Positions 1-10,569 of a stretch of 64,000 nt of DNA are shown one piece after another (within the stretch, counting starts at the first letter, position 1; each line of letters begins with the position of its first letter). This DNA comes from Eremothecium cymbalariae DBVPG#7215. Lineage: Eukaryota; Ascomycota; Saccharomycetes; Saccharomycetales; Saccharomycetaceae. Where the stretch lies: contig NC_016453.1 of assembly GCF_000235365.1 (NCBI RefSeq), positions 248,001 to 312,000 on the forward strand, read 5' to 3'. The notes under the pieces are model-generated. The model worked only from the letters and a program-made list of their open reading frames with translations, was not told where the DNA came from and searched no databases. The translations under genes and the position numbers were made by a program.

Positions 1-2
1 TC

Positions 3-1046
3 ATGATTAATTTGAACAAGTTTTGGAACAAATCAAACGACAGTGATAGTTGTAGTATCACAAAGCCGTTCTATGTTCGGTGTTCAGTTTATGTGTTTAA
101 GTCCTGCCAAATATTGCAGATACCAGTCTTCAACAAGAAAACAACTTTCCATAACCATTTGGCCCATGTATCAGGTGTTCCTGGCTTCAAACAAATTGAA
201 TTTCAATCTGCAGACCTCAAAGATTTAATGGGGGGGATTGTGCATCAAATCTCTAATTGGAAGTTTCATCCAAGCAAGACGCCTGTTCACAAGAGATTCA
301 TTGCCGCCCTTTCTAACCAAAATAATGTGCTCCGCAGTGTAATTGAAGAACTCCCCATCTATGTCAATTTGATTGACATGGACCTGGTTGCTAAGGTAAA
401 TATCCCAGCAATAGAAAGAAGTAAAAAGAATATGGAAGATTACGCGATTAAACTGCAGGAATACAACAATAAGGTATCAGTCAAAGATATTAAGCCCACG
501 GATGAGACCAAGACTCAAAAGGATACAGTGAAATCGTCTAAATATTCAAATTTGATGCAGCAGAAACACACCACTTCCAGATACCAAGGGACTTCAAAAC
601 GACATACGCCTACCCCAAATGCCATGTCCTCGCAAGATAAAAGAACTACCCACCACTATGCCTCCTCAGAAGATATCAAATCCTACTGTATGGCCACAAT
701 AAAAGCCACTATTGACGTCGTATCGTCTAAATCAGCCTACCAAATAACTAGAGCTTATGTGAAATACCCCAGAACTTGCATAGATTCATTATACCAGAAA
801 CTTGCTGAACTACGAAATGAATCAAACTGTAACATTGTAATCCTAAATATTCAGACAGTACACGAATCCACTGCATGGTTTGAAAACTTAAACACCGAGG
901 AATATGCCTCTATTGTGCCACCTCCAAGTGCCGTAAGAGTTATCAGCATCGGCGGTGTGGGTGAAAATTGCAAGCGAGCATTACGATTATTGCAAAACTT
1001 TCTAGAGAATATTTCTTCATACCCTAAGCCCAGTATACATGCTTGA
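3..1046 (+). CDS. SNU56: Snu56-like U1 snRNP protein (5' end may be cut by the window)
   Basis: The visible frame is 347 codons starting at an ATG three bases into the window, so the true start may lie outside. The S. cerevisiae protein is about 490 residues. Snu56 is a yeast-specific U1 snRNP component that helps 5' splice-site recognition in the nucleus. The sequence shows a Lys/Thr/Ser-rich linker (about residues 140-230) and a C-terminal segment ending in VRVISIGGVGENCKRALRLL (about 312-331), which resembles a KH-like strand-helix unit. The assignment rests mainly on order and orientation: the next genes are YDR239C-like, SEC26 and MRPL7, exactly as next to YDR240C (SNU56). Identity from sequence alone is moderate. 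It could be another fast-evolving splicing protein. Confidence 0.6.
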   Translation: MINLNKFWNKSNDSDSCSITKPFYVRCSVYVFKSCQILQIPVFNKKTTFHNHLAHVSGVPGFKQIEFQSADLKDLMGGIVHQISNWKFHPSKTPVHKRFIAALSNQNNVLRSVIEELPIYVNLIDMDLVAKVNIPAIERSKKNMEDYAIKLQEYNNKVSVKDIKPTDETKTQKDTVKSSKYSNLMQQKHTTSRYQGTSKRHTPTPNAMSSQDKRTTHHYASSEDIKSYCMATIKATIDVVSSKSAYQITRAYVKYPRTCIDSLYQKLAELRNESNCNIVILNIQTVHESTAWFENLNTEEYASIVPPPSAVRVISIGGVGENCKRALRLLQNFLENISSYPKPSIHA

Positions 1047-1323
1047 TACATCACAGTATAACCGTAGATCACCACTCTAAACCCTATATATTCCTTATAT
1101 TATAAGCTTAGCGTCTACGTCGGGCTTTTTAATAGTCATCCCACACGGAACTATTGTTATACATGTCGTCGAGACATTACTGAAACTGGTTGCTGGTGAC
1201 AAATAAAACGTTCAGTAGCTGACCTACAAAGACTGCCACAACAGGAATTGGATTTAGCGTCAGTGTTGAATAGATAAGACACATGATAAGGCTGATTGAT
1301 AAAGTGAAAGTCATAATTTGCTA

Positions 1324-3261
1324 ATGAATAATGAATACAAGAAGAAGCCAGACTTCATGCTTGGCTCGAACCACAAGAAATCTTCTAGTAACCCGGTGTT
1401 CACAGGTAATTTCCCTAAACAAGTAAACGGTCAAATAATGGTGTCTCCCCCGCGCAAACCAAGACCTTTCAGCAGTATTGACGATCCAAGATTGCTAAAT
1501 GCCCGGCATCTGACAGGTCAACAACAGATTGAGGGAGAGTCCTCTGGCGTTCGGTCTACTAACAGCGAGTCCGAAGTTAGCAAAGACTTTTATTCGAATA
1601 CTCTTCCCTTTTTAATATCGAGTAAATTCCCTCATCCAAGACCCAGACAACTTTCTATGTATTTAGTTTTTGGTTCGAAGATTCCTGAGGGTGATGAAGC
1701 AGCGCACAAATATCGATCGTTTCACCAAGAGGAAACGACCAAGACGGTGGAAGTTCCACGGAAGAAATTGTATGTATCGGAGCCCACGAGGAAGGGCAGG
1801 AGACATCGTTCAGAAGTGGATGAGCTAGTGGATCATTTAGATATGTACATCAATGCAGCAAAGGAAAATGCTATTAAGGAGTCGGCAGTAACAAATAATG
1901 CGACGGATGCGTTGGAAAATGGCTCACCGCTGACTCCTAACATGACTGAGAGCACCCGTAGTAGTATTGCAGATGCTTCGCTGGCAGCTGTGACTCCCTT
2001 GGGTATTTCTAATAAGAGTCCAGTGAACTTTTTTAGAAGTGGTAGTCAAGGTAGCCCATGTCGATTGCAAGGGAACTCCACAACGGATGCAGAAGATGAG
2101 ATGGAGAGTCCCAATGATCGGTTCTCATTTGTAACGTCAGGTATTTCTATTAATGAAGTTCCGTATCTCACGTACGATAGTGGTACGGGTTCCATTCCGC
2201 TGTTGACGCAGTTAAATACAAGTGATAATTCAAAGATAAAACATGGAGGGTTGCATCTTGAAGATAGTCCATCACCACGGCAATTCAGAGTTGTAAATGA
2301 AGACAAACCCAGCTTTTATTTACAGGACACTACAACCGAAGAAGAAGAAAGTTCAGCTCATGTAAGTGAGCCAGCTTTACGTGATTCTAACTCGGAGTTT
2401 GATGATCGAAGCAGATATTCGTCGTCCTTCGGGCAATCCATGACACCAACTCAGTCACTGGCTGAATACGGGAATGGGCTGCGGGATTTAGAAGAAGATC
2501 ATCATCTGACACACACTCTGACTGGGAGAATGCCGCAGCGAAGCCGTATGGCCTCGACTGATAGGCATTTGGACAAAAACGTAAGGTTGGTTTCAAGCTA
2601 TGTGGAGGAGTTAAGACTAAAGTACTTTCCAACTTCAAACTCTCTACAGCCACCAGCTATTCTACCTATAGCTTTAAAGACTAAGAATAACCTGGAACAG
2701 CCACAAAATATAAAAGTGAGAATCAGAACCAGCTCAAAACAAATTGGTATCAAACACGGGAAGGCAAAACAAAAGTTATTAAGTTTAGAGACAGCCAACG
2801 AAGACGACGACATATTACTCAGTAGAGTGGATCACACGCGAGAATTCCAAGAGCTGCTGGGGAAAGAATCAATATCGAACGAAGACCAGCCTCTTCCGTA
2901 CGATATTCCAGGTGATGAAGCTTATGATAGTGATGACGTAATGGCTCCCTTAAAAGAACGTAAAGACGACTACCTGCACAGGGCAACTACAAGTTTGAAA
3001 AGGACAGACACAGTTACAAGTTATTTCACAAAAAATGTATGCCGTTTTCTAAGTGACAGCAACGCCGAAGAAGGTTATGATACTGCTGATCATTCAACAC
3101 ACACCAATTCTTCTCTGCCCACAGTCGTTCATTCTACTTCCAATCTGGATGTGTCTACAAGCAAGAAACCCCACCGACCCCGACCTGACTCCGCTGATTA
3201 CAGCTACTATCAAGTGGCATCTGGTTTGAAAGTTACAAACCCTGATTTAGACTCAGAATAA
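1324..3261 (+). CDS. YDR239C-like protein of unknown function
   Basis: This is a 645-codon frame. I use the ATG at 1324; two further in-frame codons upstream begin with TTG, which is not a normal yeast start. The protein is rich in Ser, Thr, Asp and Glu, with many short acidic patches and basic clusters, and has no domain I recognise, no membrane segment and no signal peptide. It looks mostly disordered. It sits between the SNU56-like gene and SEC26 on the same strand, the position of S. cerevisiae YDR239C, itself poorly characterised. The call is positional. I infer no function. Confidence 0.65.
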   Translation: MNNEYKKKPDFMLGSNHKKSSSNPVFTGNFPKQVNGQIMVSPPRKPRPFSSIDDPRLLNARHLTGQQQIEGESSGVRSTNSESEVSKDFYSNTLPFLISSKFPHPRPRQLSMYLVFGSKIPEGDEAAHKYRSFHQEETTKTVEVPRKKLYVSEPTRKGRRHRSEVDELVDHLDMYINAAKENAIKESAVTNNATDALENGSPLTPNMTESTRSSIADASLAAVTPLGISNKSPVNFFRSGSQGSPCRLQGNSTTDAEDEMESPNDRFSFVTSGISINEVPYLTYDSGTGSIPLLTQLNTSDNSKIKHGGLHLEDSPSPRQFRVVNEDKPSFYLQDTTTEEEESSAHVSEPALRDSNSEFDDRSRYSSSFGQSMTPTQSLAEYGNGLRDLEEDHHLTHTLTGRMPQRSRMASTDRHLDKNVRLVSSYVEELRLKYFPTSNSLQPPAILPIALKTKNNLEQPQNIKVRIRTSSKQIGIKHGKAKQKLLSLETANEDDDILLSRVDHTREFQELLGKESISNEDQPLPYDIPGDEAYDSDDVMAPLKERKDDYLHRATTSLKRTDTVTSYFTKNVCRFLSDSNAEEGYDTADHSTHTNSSLPTVVHSTSNLDVSTSKKPHRPRPDSADYSYYQVASGLKVTNPDLDSE

Positions 3262-3369
3262 GTAATGTATACATGAAATCATGGACAATATTCGAATATG
3301 GGAGGGATTGTGGGGTAATATTCTGCTGACGTAAAACGAAACCGTAGCTTATCACTATGAACTAACTTG

Positions 3370-3376
3370 TTACCCG
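3370..3376 (+). promoter_or_regulatory. Reb1-type site upstream of SEC26
   Basis: TTACCCG, followed by a further G, lies 141 bp upstream of the SEC26 ATG and matches the Reb1 consensus. Reb1 itself is encoded in this window. Binding is inferred from the motif only. Confidence 0.5.
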
Positions 3377-3516
3377 GACATTTTTTAGACAAGGTGGCGT
3401 CAAAAAAGGTTGAAGATTTAAGCGCAGGTTCAAGACACCCATATAGACAGAAACATTATAAGGCGTATACATAATAGATATTATCGTGCTCAGTATTGCC
3501 AGTTGCATACTCAAAT

Positions 3517-6432
3517 ATGACTGTACCGTTGTATCAGCCGGCTTATACGTTAGTGTATGACACAAATCCTCAAAATGTCAGTTATTCAGTGTCAGATTTC
3601 CAAAAGGCATTAGAAAAGGGTTCTGATAGTGACAAGATCGAGACAATGAAGAGGATATTGGTCACAATGTTGGATGGGAACCCATTATTTGAGCTACTGA
3701 TGCATATAATTAGGTTTGTAATGCCATCGAAAGACAAAAGGTTAAAGAAGTTGCTATACTTTTATTGGGAAATCGTGCCAAAGCTAGATTCCGAAGGTAA
3801 ATTGAGACAGGAAATGATTCTGGTTTGTAACGCAATTCAGCATGACTTACAGCATCCTAATGAGTATATTAGGGGCAATACACTAAGATTTCTCACTAAA
3901 TTGAAGGAAGCAGAGCTGTTGGAACAAATGGTTCCATCGGTGCGCTCTTGTTTGGAGTACCGTCATGCATACGTTCGTAAATATGCTATCTTAGCGGTTT
4001 ATGCCATTTATAAAGTGAGTGATCACTTGATTCCTGATGCAACAGAGATTATCAATTCGTTTTTAGTTGCCGAGACCGATCCCATTTGTAAAAGAAACGC
4101 ATTTATAGCGTTGGCTGATTTGGATCGTGAATCTGCTCTCAGTTACTTGCAGGATAATATAATCGGACTTGAAGGGTTGGATGCTTTACTGCAGGATGCA
4201 TTCATCGAATTTATTAGAAGAGATGCTGTCAAAACACCATCTTTGAAGATGCAGTATGTTGATTTGTTGCAAGATTTGTTATCCACGGCCACTTCAAATG
4301 AGGTTGTTTACGAGGCGGCTACTGCATTAACTATGTTAAGTAACAATCCATCCACGCTGCTCTACGTTTCCACTCGACTAATTGATTTAGCAGTGAAGGA
4401 ATCTGATAACAATATCAAGTTGATTGTTTTGAACAGAATCGAGGAAATCCAATCCAGAAATCCAACTTTCTTAGAGGATCTGACTTTAGACATTTTACGT
4501 GTTTTAACTAGCCAAGATTTGGATGTTTGTGCTAAGGCTTTGGATATTTCTCTAGGGCTGGTTACTTCTAGGAATGTTGATGATGTTGTCAAGTTGTTGA
4601 AGAAGGAATTACAATCGACTGTAGATAATAACAATGATAAATCGCAGGAGTATAGACAGTTGTTGACTAAGACTATTCATAAAGTTGCTATAAGATTTGT
4701 TGAAGTGTCTGCTAACGTTGTTTCCTTGTTATTGGAATTCATCGGAGAATTGAACTCTGAGGGTGCCAGTGGTGTTATTTCTTTCACGAAAGATGTCATT
4801 GAAAAATACCCACAATTGAGGGAAGAGATTCTACAGGAATTAATCAGTGCTCTTCCATTTGTCAATTCTGCTAAGGCCTACAGAAGTGCTTTATGGATCT
4901 TGGGAGAATACTCAGAAAGTGCGTCTGATATTCAGAATTCATGGAAGCATATTAGAGATAGTATTGGTGAGCTTCCAATTTTGCAATCAGAATTAAAGAA
5001 TTTAAATGAGGGAATCGAAGAGGAAGAGGTTTCAGATGCTTCACAAGCTGCTAGAGGTCCAGCTGTGCTTCCAGATGGCACCTATGTTACTGAATCGGCG
5101 TTAACTGTTGATGTCAAAAATCGTTCGTTGTCAAAAGAAGAAAAGAACTTACGCCCACCTTTACGCCGCTTTATCCTAAACGGTTACTTTTACACAGCCT
5201 CTGTTTTGTCCAATACTATTGTCAAACTGGTCCTGCGTTTTAAAAATGTGTCAACCAATCAATCCGTTATACATGCATTGAATGCAGAGGGTTTGTTGAT
5301 CTTAGTTAGTATTTTGAGGGTTGGCCAAAGTACTTTGGTTGAAAAAAAGATTGATGAAGACTCTCAGGAAAGAATCATTATTGCCATTTCTATGTTAATG
5401 GATCGTGATGGTATGAACGACGAAAAGAAGAAGGAGTTATTGGAAATGGCATTTTTGGAGGCAACCAAATCATCATATAAATCCAGATTATCTATTAACC
5501 AACGCAAAGTAGACCGAAGAAATGCAAGTATTGTTGCTAAGTCTGCTGAACCAATTGACAAGGTAATTACATTCAGACAGCTTGCTTCTATTGATATCCG
5601 TCATACACCAACAGATACTGTTGAGGAAGATTTGCACTTAGCTTGTAAGAGCGGATCGTTTGTTGCCAAACAGGAAGCAAATTCGATAACTTCTAAATTG
5701 AAGAAAATCATTCCGTTGACTGGTTTTAGTGATCCTGTTTATGCTGAGTGCTATATCACAAACCATCAATTTGATGTTGTTTTGGATGTCCTCTTGGTCA
5801 ACCAAACAAAAGAAACTTTAAAGAATTTACATGTTCAATTCGCAACATTAGGCGACTTAAAAATCATTGGTAATCCACCAAGTACCAACGTTATACCTCA
5901 TGGTTTCCACAAAATATCGATCACTGTAAAGGTTTCTAGTGCTGATACTGGCGTTATTTTTGGAAATATTATTTATGATGGAGCACATGGCGAAGACTCT
6001 CGCTATGTTATTTTGAATGATGTTCATGTTGATACCATGGATTACATAAAGCCTGCTGTGTGTGATGAGGCTTCATTCCGTAAAATGTGGAATGCATTCG
6101 AATGGGAGAATAAGCTAGTTGTGAAATCTAAATTACCAACGTTGCAGGATTATTTGCAAAAGCTGATCGAAGTTACTCATATGAGGGTTTTAACACCTGA
6201 GGAGGCATATACTGACAGGGATGGTCGTTTCCTAAGCTGTAATCTATACTCAAAGTCAACGTTTGGCGAAGATGCATTAGCCAATCTATGCATTGAAATG
6301 GATCCTAACACTGGTAACATTATAGGTGAGGTTCGTATTCGTTCGAAAACGCAAGGTTTGGCACTTACTCATGGTGACAGTGTGGCTCAAATGGGAAGGG
6401 TTGCCAATACCATCAAATTACAGAATGTATGA
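3517..6432 (+). CDS. SEC26: Coatomer subunit beta (beta-COP)
   Basis: The product is 971 residues from the ATG at 3517 (S. cerevisiae Sec26 is 973). A TTG 21 bases upstream is in frame but is not a plausible start. Beta-COP is part of the F-subcomplex of the COPI coat that drives Golgi-to-ER retrograde transport. The protein starts MTVPLYQPAYTLVYDTNPQ and continues as an adaptin-like alpha-helical HEAT/ARM solenoid over roughly residues 15-500. An acidic hinge follows near 500-520. The C-terminal appendage-type region includes the segment FEWENKLVVKSKLPTLQDYL around residues 860-880. It converges on MRPL7, as in S. cerevisiae (YDR238C/YDR237W). A Reb1 site lies in its promoter. Confidence 0.97.
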   Translation: MTVPLYQPAYTLVYDTNPQNVSYSVSDFQKALEKGSDSDKIETMKRILVTMLDGNPLFELLMHIIRFVMPSKDKRLKKLLYFYWEIVPKLDSEGKLRQEMILVCNAIQHDLQHPNEYIRGNTLRFLTKLKEAELLEQMVPSVRSCLEYRHAYVRKYAILAVYAIYKVSDHLIPDATEIINSFLVAETDPICKRNAFIALADLDRESALSYLQDNIIGLEGLDALLQDAFIEFIRRDAVKTPSLKMQYVDLLQDLLSTATSNEVVYEAATALTMLSNNPSTLLYVSTRLIDLAVKESDNNIKLIVLNRIEEIQSRNPTFLEDLTLDILRVLTSQDLDVCAKALDISLGLVTSRNVDDVVKLLKKELQSTVDNNNDKSQEYRQLLTKTIHKVAIRFVEVSANVVSLLLEFIGELNSEGASGVISFTKDVIEKYPQLREEILQELISALPFVNSAKAYRSALWILGEYSESASDIQNSWKHIRDSIGELPILQSELKNLNEGIEEEEVSDASQAARGPAVLPDGTYVTESALTVDVKNRSLSKEEKNLRPPLRRFILNGYFYTASVLSNTIVKLVLRFKNVSTNQSVIHALNAEGLLILVSILRVGQSTLVEKKIDEDSQERIIIAISMLMDRDGMNDEKKKELLEMAFLEATKSSYKSRLSINQRKVDRRNASIVAKSAEPIDKVITFRQLASIDIRHTPTDTVEEDLHLACKSGSFVAKQEANSITSKLKKIIPLTGFSDPVYAECYITNHQFDVVLDVLLVNQTKETLKNLHVQFATLGDLKIIGNPPSTNVIPHGFHKISITVKVSSADTGVIFGNIIYDGAHGEDSRYVILNDVHVDTMDYIKPAVCDEASFRKMWNAFEWENKLVVKSKLPTLQDYLQKLIEVTHMRVLTPEEAYTDRDGRFLSCNLYSKSTFGEDALANLCIEMDPNTGNIIGEVRIRSKTQGLALTHGDSVAQMGRVANTIKLQNV

Positions 6433-6597
6433 GGTCTTTAGTGATGTATAATATAAGTTAGAAGTGTTTATAAATAATTTTTCCCCCCAACAACCGGGAA
6501 TATGATAATAAATATCTTGATCCAATCCTTACGTTTAGTATCTTATTATAACATGACTATTTACAGATATCAGAGTTAAGTACTCCAAAGACTGCTT

Positions 6598-7488
6598 TTA
6601 TTTTTTTATCTTTTGAGCTTCCCTTTCTGTACCATGAAAGGGGAAGCCTAACCCGCTGATTAGGGTCCTGGATTGAACGTCAGTTTGGGCAGTGGTGTTG
6701 ATGTTAATATTCATACCAAAAGTGACAGGCCATAAATCCTGATTGGAATCAAGCTCTGGAAAATATCTTACATCACTACTGCTCAATCCAAATGAAATGT
6801 CACCGAACCGATTCCCCGATCGGTTCGAAATACCAGCGTATTCTCTAATTCTTGGTAGTACGATCTCTGTCAATGTCGATAGAAATTGTGACATAGGACG
6901 CCCTTTTAACTCTACCATTGCGCCCATATGCGTACCCTTTCTGACCTTCCAAGCAGGAACATCAACCTTTGCATACAAAGGCTTAGGCTTGCAACCAGTA
7001 ATTTGTTGAAGTTGCAACGCTGCGGTTATGGGCAACAACTGGTTGTCTTTCGCGGCTGAAACATAACAATTGAGCACCACCGATTTAATATCGGGGATAT
7101 TATCCCACTTAATGGGTTTTATATCTGGTAGTTGAGATACTGAGCCCTTCGGCTTCTTGGGTCCTCTATTAATATGGTATGGGGAAGAGCCATCCCATTC
7201 TCTTTGCTTTACACCAACTTTGGTCTTCATGTCATGTGAATAATTGATCAATAGCAGATCACTTTGTAATGTATTAAAATAATGGTCCCGGATACGATCT
7301 TGATGCGTTGCTACAGGTTTAAACCCAGGAGATCTGATATCATTTTTAGCATATTTTAACTCAGGGAACCTTGGCGACAACTTAGATTTGTCAATCTTAA
7401 CCAGATGATGGACTGGTTTAATCAAAGAACATGCAGACTTATTTACCTGATTTGAGGTGCTAAACGCACGACAAGAAAAACAACTCAT
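6598..7488 (-). CDS. MRPL7: Mitochondrial ribosomal protein uL5m
   Basis: The product is 296 residues from the ATG at 7488. Five in-frame codons further upstream begin with TTG and are excluded. It belongs to the bacterial L5 family: the C-terminal half has the L5 pattern, with [21 protein letters not shown] followed by [20 protein letters not shown] and the FGL...FPELD segment. The N-terminus ([20 protein letters not shown]) is basic and hydroxylated, like a mitochondrial presequence. It acts in the mitochondrial large subunit, at the central protuberance near 5S-type contacts in the family. It converges with SEC26 and is divergent from GLE1. Confidence 0.93.
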   Translation of the reverse strand: MSCFSCRAFSTSNQVNKSACSLIKPVHHLVKIDKSKLSPRFPELKYAKNDIRSPGFKPVATHQDRIRDHYFNTLQSDLLLINYSHDMKTKVGVKQREWDGSSPYHINRGPKKPKGSVSQLPDIKPIKWDNIPDIKSVVLNCYVSAAKDNQLLPITAALQLQQITGCKPKPLYAKVDVPAWKVRKGTHMGAMVELKGRPMSQFLSTLTEIVLPRIREYAGISNRSGNRFGDISFGLSSSDVRYFPELDSNQDLWPVTFGMNININTTAQTDVQSRTLISGLGFPFHGTEREAQKIKK

Positions 7489-7735
7489 TGCTGGACTTCG
7501 CAACTTAATTAACTTACTTTAAAACCAGAAGTTGTCTTCTCGATGGACTTATCATAGAGCATTCTCATACAAAAAATTTTCTGCTCCAATTCCGTATATA
7601 ATGATTGTTGATTTTTGTTATATCATTCTAAACGTTTATGAAAATGCATATAGAAGACAGTAAGTAACTATGATAGATAGTAACCAGAAGAGCTACATAG
7701 AACTATATATTTAGCGCTAGCTGGCTCTTAAGGTA

Positions 7736-9292
7736 ATGAGATTTGCTATTGATGAACTTCTTGATGCTATTGATGAAGCAGAAGTTAAACAGACGTACAT
7801 TGGGCATGGTGCGGATGTGTTGCAAATGAAACTTGGTAACCGAAGGCCAAACGATGTAGACGAACCTGTGGAATTGGATGCCAGCTTGCAAAGACACCTA
7901 GAAGATTTGCATATTTCTGATAAGATTCCAAAGTTTGAGCAATTGAGGATACCTTTAGGGTCTTTTCGTAATACAAGGGCTCATCGAAGGGTCTCCATAC
8001 CTGTGATAAATGATGATTTGGTTGATGAGAATAAGCAGCTCTCTAAGCCAAATGCAACGCAATTGATGATGATGCTCAAAGATAAGATGGCTGAACTAGA
8101 AAGAGCTAATACTGCTCATGTACAAAATGTGTTAAAAACAAAGAAGATGGCTGAAATAAAACTTGCGAGGCAAGAGGAAGAGCAGTTGAGACGTGCAGCA
8201 GAGGAACGAAAGAAACGAGAGGAGGAGCAACGTTTGAAGGAGGCAGAAAGGAAAAAGGTTTTAGCTGAAGAATCTGAGAGGAAACGGAGATTGAAAGAGG
8301 AGGCCGATAAGAAGCAAAAGGAACAGCTGAGAATGGAGCAGGAACACCAAGAGGCATTGAGGAAGACTCGTGCACAAGAGGAGAAGAAGAAGAAGCATGG
8401 CGTTACTAATTTTGAATCCATTGAAGTCGAATTTTTGAACGTTATGCAAAAGATACGAGATATAAAACGGGACATTGTAAATCCTGTTAAGAAGGATCGT
8501 GAATTGGAGAAGCTACTTGGAACGCAAAAGAGGAAGATCAATCCCAAATTTGGCCAATTAACAAATAGCCTATCTCAGCTGCAACAAATTCGAAAAGAAT
8601 TAATCAGGTTAATAGATGAAATCAAGAATAATAATCTGGCATACAACTGGATTCTAAACTTTGTCGCTAAGGCGGTTGTATCACAGGCAGAAACTGAGGT
8701 TCGGGTAAAACCGGAAAGTGCATTACCTCTTGCGAACTTGACACTAAGTCTTCTCGTGAAATATCCAGACTTGTATGAACTGTTGATGGCTAGATTCATT
8801 AAAAAATGTCCATATGTCATAGGCTACATGTGTGGAATTGATACTGAGGAAGGAAGACTACGCATGGGATGGAAGAGAAGTGTAGATGGTAAATGGGAAG
8901 ATGATATTAGCTACAACGAGAGGCTGGGTGGTATAATGACTTTGTATGCAGTGATTTCCAGGTTGCCACTAGCACCGGAGTTTATTTCTAATACTGAGCA
9001 TCCTCTGCCGCTTTCGTGTTCTTGGAAAATATTGGCAAGGTTTGCAAATAAACCTATTATCTACTTGACTAATACGGAATTCATTCTTCTTGGGTATTGG
9101 TGGGACGCTGCTGCTGCTCAATTTTTGCAACGCTATGGAAACCAGGGTTCCAAATTACTAAATCTGGTTGCTTCTGACCTAACAGCTGAAGTTGCAGCTC
9201 ATAAATATGTCGGCGCTGCAAGATTACGCATTCTGTTAGAAGATTGGAAACAAACTGGCCGAATAAAAACGTTCCCAGAGATGGTTACGTGA
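7736..9292 (+). CDS. GLE1: Gle1, mRNA export factor and Dbp5 activator
   Basis: The product is 518 residues (S. cerevisiae 538). Gle1 sits at the cytoplasmic face of the nuclear pore. With inositol hexakisphosphate it stimulates the DEAD-box ATPase Dbp5 to release mRNPs. The sequence shows a strongly charged Lys/Glu/Arg coiled coil over about residues 110-222 and a C-terminal helical GLE1 domain from about 225 to the end, including CPYVIGYMCGIDTEEGRLRM and the AARFLQ-type helices. In S. cerevisiae this gene is YDL207W, on the sister segment to YDR237/236. Its place between MRPL7 and FMN1 supports a non-duplicated gene order. Confidence 0.95.
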   Translation: MRFAIDELLDAIDEAEVKQTYIGHGADVLQMKLGNRRPNDVDEPVELDASLQRHLEDLHISDKIPKFEQLRIPLGSFRNTRAHRRVSIPVINDDLVDENKQLSKPNATQLMMMLKDKMAELERANTAHVQNVLKTKKMAEIKLARQEEEQLRRAAEERKKREEEQRLKEAERKKVLAEESERKRRLKEEADKKQKEQLRMEQEHQEALRKTRAQEEKKKKHGVTNFESIEVEFLNVMQKIRDIKRDIVNPVKKDRELEKLLGTQKRKINPKFGQLTNSLSQLQQIRKELIRLIDEIKNNNLAYNWILNFVAKAVVSQAETEVRVKPESALPLANLTLSLLVKYPDLYELLMARFIKKCPYVIGYMCGIDTEEGRLRMGWKRSVDGKWEDDISYNERLGGIMTLYAVISRLPLAPEFISNTEHPLPLSCSWKILARFANKPIIYLTNTEFILLGYWWDAAAAQFLQRYGNQGSKLLNLVASDLTAEVAAHKYVGAARLRILLEDWKQTGRIKTFPEMVT

Positions 9293-9648
9293 TTATTGTC
9301 GAACGTCTTAAACCTGTATAGCTTGTTATATATGTCCCTTGATCTTTAGTCGATCGAGCATCCAATTATACTAATGAACACAGTCTGATTGTTCTGCCAT
9401 AAATCCACTGAGAACATAGATTGGTAATAAATACCAGATGTTAAGTAACTACAATCTCTATCGATCATCTTTCTCTTAGTATTATCCATAGATATTAGTC
9501 TCAACCAATGAGTAAGCCATCTCCGTTTTTAAGGCCTCACAGATTTTTTTCTTTTATCCTTTATGGAAGGCACATTGTTAGAGCTTTTTTGAAACTTTAA
9601 TATTGAAAGATATCTTAAATCATAGAATGTTGGATATCATCAAGTACT
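9293..9648. other. GLE1-FMN1 intergenic region
   Basis: These 356 bp hold the GLE1 3' region and the FMN1 promoter. There are T-rich tracts around 9545-9600. No RNA gene or strong protein-binding consensus is visible. An out-of-frame ATG at 9627 lies 22 bp before the FMN1 start. Confidence 0.5.
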
Positions 9649-10215
9649 ATGAAAGCCAGGTCAGTAGATGTACCTATTCCAGATAGGCCCGTATCACCGT
9701 TTCCCATTTTAACTGATTATGTGGATATCATATGTGGGTTTGGTCGTGGCTCTTCTGAGTTAGGAATTCCAACTGCCAACGTCCCTATCGAACAATTACC
9801 TCCAGAAGTAAACACTTTGGAGACAGGAGTCTACTTTGGTTGGTCGAAATTACACGCCATAACCAGTCTTGAGTCAAAGACACATGAAAGGAAAAATGGA
9901 ACTTTAGTGGAATACAATTACGGCAAGAACCTAACAGTAGATGATACCGAGGTATTACCCGTTGTGATGTCTGTTGGATGGAATCCTTTTTTCAAGAATA
10001 AGTCAAAGACAGTAGAATTACATATATTGCGAGCTTTTGAAGATGACTTTTATGGAGCAAAGGTTAAGTTTAGCCTCCTAGGTTATATCAGGCCAGAGTT
10101 GGATTACACTACGAAAGAGAATCTGATAGACGATATTCATACAGATATTAAAATTACTTCTGAAGTTCTGAAACGCCCTGGATACAGCTGCTTAAGGAGA
10201 CAACTTCTCGAATAA
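9649..10215 (+). CDS. FMN1: Riboflavin kinase
   Basis: The product is 188 residues (S. cerevisiae Fmn1 218). It transfers phosphate from ATP to riboflavin to make FMN. The flavokinase signature GFGRGSSELGIPTANVP lies at about residues 30-46, with the family PTAN motif. GVYFGW follows at about 61-66, and SVGWNPFFKNKSKTVELHI and the C-terminal YGAKVKF...IRPELDYTTKE segment after that. S. cerevisiae Fmn1 has a hydrophobic N-terminal extension that is absent here. The frame upstream of this ATG reaches a TAA at 9616 without another ATG. A 20-codon out-of-frame ORF starting at 9627 overlaps the start. Confidence 0.94.
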   Translation: MKARSVDVPIPDRPVSPFPILTDYVDIICGFGRGSSELGIPTANVPIEQLPPEVNTLETGVYFGWSKLHAITSLESKTHERKNGTLVEYNYGKNLTVDDTEVLPVVMSVGWNPFFKNKSKTVELHILRAFEDDFYGAKVKFSLLGYIRPELDYTTKENLIDDIHTDIKITSEVLKRPGYSCLRRQLLE

Positions 10216-10569
10216 GATATTTCTAAACCACCTTTTTTTATGACTATTCTTCTACTGTTACACTTAGTTTTTCATTGATGTTATATTTTGAAATTTGGGT
10301 CTCAATCTGTCAATACTGGGAATTAGAAGATATTGGTTCTCGACAGAAGGTATAATATATATACACTGTTTTGTCTGGATTCAGGAACTTAGACGCTCTT
10401 TCAAACCATAATCCAAAATTGATATTCATTTATTTATCTGCGTCGCATAGCCAGGTTAAAATATAATGATCTTACTTTGACTGAGAACATGATAAATTTT
10501 ACAAATCCAATGAATTGCTTTGGTTGTCTTTTAACTATATAAATACTACAAAATAATTTATATATTAAG
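10216..10569. other. FMN1-PRP42 convergent intergenic region
   Basis: These 354 bp between two 3' ends are AT-rich, with tracts such as TATAATATATATAC near 10350-10365 that could serve as efficiency elements for 3'-end formation. Nothing else can be supported. Confidence 0.5.

Noticed and set aside
8106..8547. ORFs of 89 and 143 codons antisense to GLE1
   Set aside because: Ser/Phe-rich mirror frames of the Lys/Glu coiled coil.
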